From assembly GCA_934359535.1 (NCBI GenBank), contig CAKRLN010000106.1:1-7175 (forward strand): a stretch of 7,175 nucleotides of DNA, read 5' to 3'. Below, piece by piece: positions 5,508 through 7,175 of the stretch; within the stretch, counting starts at the first letter, position 1, and every line of letters begins with the position of its first letter. The DNA comes from an uncultured Lachnospiraceae bacterium. GTDB lineage: Bacteria > Bacillota > Clostridia > Lachnospirales > Lachnospiraceae. The notes beneath the pieces were generated by a model. It searched no databases, was not told the origin of the DNA, and was given only the letters and a program-made list of their open reading frames with translations. A program made the position numbers and the translations under genes.

Positions 5508-6815
5508 TTACTGTACTGCTTTGAATGCCTCATCAAGATCTTCGATAATATCATCGATATTCTCTGTTCCAATGGACAGACGGATCGTGTTCGGTTTGAT
5601 TCCCTGATCTGCAAGCTCTGCCTCATTTAACTCAGAATGTGTCGTAGAAGCCGGATGAATTGCGAGGGATTTTACATCTGCAACGTTCGCAAGCAGGGAG
5701 AACAGCTCAAGATTATCAATGAAATCCTGTGCCTTCTTTGCATCACCCTTGATCTCAAAGGTAAAGATAGAACCTCCTCCATTCGGGAAATATTTCTTAT
5801 ACAGTCTCTGCTGTTCCGGATCCTTGGATACGGATGGATGATGAACCGCCTCAACCTGTGGATTTCTGGATAAGTATTCGACAACCTTTAATGCATTTTC
5901 CACATGTCTCTCTACACGGAGTGACAGTGTCTCTAAGCCCTGTAAGAAGATCCAGTTGTGGATCGGGGAAAGTGTTGCTCCAGTATCTCTTAAAAGAATT
6001 GCACGGATTCTTGTAACAAATGCTGCCGGACCTGCTGCATCAACAAAGCTGATTCCGTGGTAGCTTGGGTTTGGCTCGGTAAGCTGTGGGAATTTGCCGG
6101 ATGCCTTCCAGTCAAATTTACCGCTGTCTACGATAATTCCTCCGATTGTTGTTCCATGTCCTCCAATGAATTTGGTTGCAGAATGTACAACAATGTCAGC
6201 GCCATACTCGATTGGACGAACCAGATATGGAGTAGCAAAGGTGCTGTCAATTACAAGCGGAATATGATGCGCATGCGCAATCTTTGCAATTCCCTCAATA
6301 TCAGCAACCTCAGAGTTTGGATTTCCAAGTGTCTCAATATAGAGTGCCTTTGTATTCTCCTGAATTGCATTCTCAAATGCGCTTAAATCCAGTGGATCAA
6401 CGAAGGTCGTTGTAATACCATAATCAACGAAGGTATGTGCTAACAGATTATAGGTTCCTCCGTAAATATTCTTTGCAGCAACGATGTGGTCTCCGGAAAC
6501 TGCAAGGTTCTGGATCGTGTAAGATACTGCTGCCGCTCCGGAAGCAACTGCAAGTGCTGCAACACCGCCCTCAAGTGCTGCAAAACGCTTCTCGAATACA
6601 TCTTCGGTCGGGTTCGTAAGTCTTCCATAAATATTACCGGCATCCTTTAATGCAAAACGGTCCGCTGCGTGCTGTGAATTATGGAATACGAAGGACGACG
6701 TCTGATAGATCGGTACTGCTCTTGCATCAGTAACTGGATCTGCGCTCTCCTGTCCTACGTGTAACTGTAATGTCTCAAATTTTAAATTTCTATCTGCGTA
6801 ATGTTTTTTTGCCAT
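5508..6815 (-). CDS. metY: O-acetylhomoserine sulfhydrylase (MetY)
   Basis: This encodes 435 residues, typical of the O-acetylhomoserine sulfhydrylase branch of the Cys/Met-metabolism PLP family (gamma-synthases are nearer 380). The enzyme forms homocysteine from O-acetylhomoserine and sulfide. Visible features are ETLQLHVGQ (14-22), the cofactor-site Y63 and R65 in [19 protein letters not shown] (91-99), [10 protein letters not shown] (116-125), [10 protein letters not shown] (161-170), [14 protein letters not shown] (188-201) and the PLP lysine K215 in [12 protein letters not shown]. Near the C-terminus are [14 protein letters not shown] and [15 protein letters not shown] (complement of 6824-6830) lies about 8 nt before the ATG. 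It is the first gene of the operon with cysK, so sulfide can be directed to methionine or cysteine from one transcript. Acyl specificity (acetyl versus succinyl) is inferred from family. Confidence 0.94.
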   Translation of the reverse strand: MAKKHYADRNLKFETLQLHVGQESADPVTDARAVPIYQTSSFVFHNSQHAADRFALKDAGNIYGRLTNPTEDVFEKRFAALEGGVAALAVASGAAAVSYTIQNLAVSGDHIVAAKNIYGGTYNLLAHTFVDYGITTTFVDPLDLSAFENAIQENTKALYIETLGNPNSEVADIEGIAKIAHAHHIPLVIDSTFATPYLVRPIEYGADIVVHSATKFIGGHGTTIGGIIVDSGKFDWKASGKFPQLTEPNPSYHGISFVDAAGPAAFVTRIRAILLRDTGATLSPIHNWIFLQGLETLSLRVERHVENALKVVEYLSRNPQVEAVHHPSVSKDPEQQRLYKKYFPNGGGSIFTFEIKGDAKKAQDFIDNLELFSLLANVADVKSLAIHPASTTHSELNEAELADQGIKPNTIRLSIGTENIDDIIEDLDEAFKAVQ

Positions 6816-6904
6816 AATCTGTTATCCTCTCTTTCTTTTCTATGTATGATTGTTTATTTCTATATTTCCTATTGAAATACTATGAATTGCATTTCGTTGT
6901 ACTT

Positions 6905-6933
6905 ATCTTATCCCACAATTCCTACTAAGTCAA
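6905..6933 (-). promoter_or_regulatory. Sigma-A-type promoter of metY-cysK
   Basis: On the minus strand TTGACT (complement of 6928-6933) and TAAGAT (complement of 6905-6910) are separated by exactly 17 bp. Transcription would start near 6898, giving a leader of about 80 nt, too short for a typical S-box or T-box. The spacer carries TTAGTAGGAATT, which resembles a half-site of CymR-type (Rrf2) cysteine regulators; this match is from memory of the motif only. Confidence 0.6.
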
Positions 6934-6965
6934 TATGTTTTTAGTGAAATCGTTATCTGCATTTT

Positions 6966-6981
6966 TTATAACTAGTTATAA
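6966..6981. promoter_or_regulatory. Perfect 16-bp palindrome, candidate regulator site
   Basis: TTATAACTAGTTATAA is an exact palindrome centred about 75 bp upstream of the predicted metY start site, just beyond the -35. The position and AT-rich dyad form fit an activator of the LysR type, which often controls sulfur genes. It could also serve the divergent frame at 7139. Confidence 0.45.
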
Positions 6982-7060
6982 GTCCAATCTGACCTTATAT
7001 TTTTATAAAGAATTGACTATATACATATGTTCAATTTCGCGTATTATAGATTGTAAATTC

Positions 7061-7097
7061 TTAGGAATGCGTACAAATTTATGAAATGCATTCTTAA
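7061..7097 (+). other. Dyad in the leader of the divergent frame
   Basis: TTAGGAATGC (7061-7070) can pair with GCATTCTTAA (7088-7097), ten pairs including one G-U, around a 17-nt loop. It lies about 40 bp before the GTG at 7139. It may be an RNA hairpin in a leader or a protein-binding dyad. No U-tract follows. Confidence 0.35.
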
Positions 7098-7138
7098 CAT
7101 AGGCAATTGCGAAACTCATAGTTAAGTAGGATTTCATT

Positions 7139-7175
7139 GTGAAAAGTGACAAAAAGATTAAGAAGACACTGGGGA
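7139..7175 (+). CDS. Possible 5' end of a divergent gene (partial)
   Basis: A GTG at 7139 opens a frame that stays open to the window edge and reads MKSDKKIKKTLG. AAGTAGGA (7124-7131) sits 7 nt upstream, good spacing for a ribosome binding site. The lysine-rich start is plausible for a real protein, but 12 residues are too few to name it. Its placement divergent from metY makes a transporter or regulator linked to sulfur metabolism possible, which is only a guess. Confidence 0.4.
   Translation, partial: MKSDKKIKKTLG

Larger units (their letters stand above)
6816..7138. other. AT-rich divergent control region, no gene seen
   Basis: These 323 bp separate metY from a divergent reading frame at the window end. 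They hold the metY ribosome binding site and leader, its promoter, the palindrome at 6966-6981 and a dyad at 7061-7097. A plus-strand TTGACT occurs at 7013-7018 and TATTAT at 7042-7047, but they are 23 bp apart and do not make a convincing promoter. No convincing reading frame or known riboswitch motif is visible. Confidence 0.7.

Noticed and set aside
7013..7047. Plus-strand promoter from TTGACT (7013) and TATTAT (7042)
   Set aside because: The 23-bp spacing is too long for sigma-A.

Overview
The window looks like a stretch of chromosome from an anaerobic Firmicute, probably a clostridium of the Lachnospiraceae type. This rests on moderate G+C by eye, strong AGGA-type ribosome binding sites, intrinsic terminators with U-tracts, an oxygen-sensitive ThiH (radical SAM) route to the thiamin thiazole, and the overall look of the proteins. 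No mobile element, CRISPR array, tRNA or rRNA was seen.

Region 1 (about 1-3167, + strand) is a thiamin-thiazole operon: a leader with a transcription terminator directly in front of the first ribosome binding site, then thiS (sulfur carrier), thiG (thiazole synthase), thiH (tyrosine lyase, radical SAM) and a last gene of the ThiE/TenI family. By motif that last gene is a TenI-type thiazole tautomerase rather than a thiamin-phosphate synthase. ThiS, ThiG and ThiH assemble the thiazole from ThiS-thiocarboxylate, deoxyxylulose phosphate and dehydroglycine, and TenI would aromatise the product. No thiF (ThiS adenylyltransferase) is present in the cluster.

Region 2 (3196-4301, - strand, convergent with the thi operon) holds a small HPr-like protein that lacks the phosphocarrier histidine, followed by a single-domain (p)ppGpp synthetase. 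The synthetase appears to have its own promoter. A strong intrinsic terminator oriented for this strand lies inside the tenI coding sequence, so transcripts from this unit may run antisense into the thi operon before stopping.

Region 3 (4383-6933, - strand) is a sulfur-assimilation pair, metY (O-acetylhomoserine sulfhydrylase) then cysK (cysteine synthase), with a well-spaced sigma-A-type promoter upstream and an intrinsic terminator downstream. Both enzymes fix sulfide into amino acids.

Region 4 (6816-7138) is an AT-rich intergenic control region with a perfect 16-bp palindrome, a candidate Rrf2/CymR-like half-site in the metY promoter and a further dyad. A divergent + strand reading frame begins at 7139 with a good ribosome binding site and runs off the end of the window.

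Nothing here is clearly a new system. The points most worth following are the leader attenuator, the TenI identity with its unusual insertions, the missing thiF together with the ThiS tail, the reverse-strand terminator buried in tenI, and the histidine-less HPr-like protein beside an alarmone synthetase.
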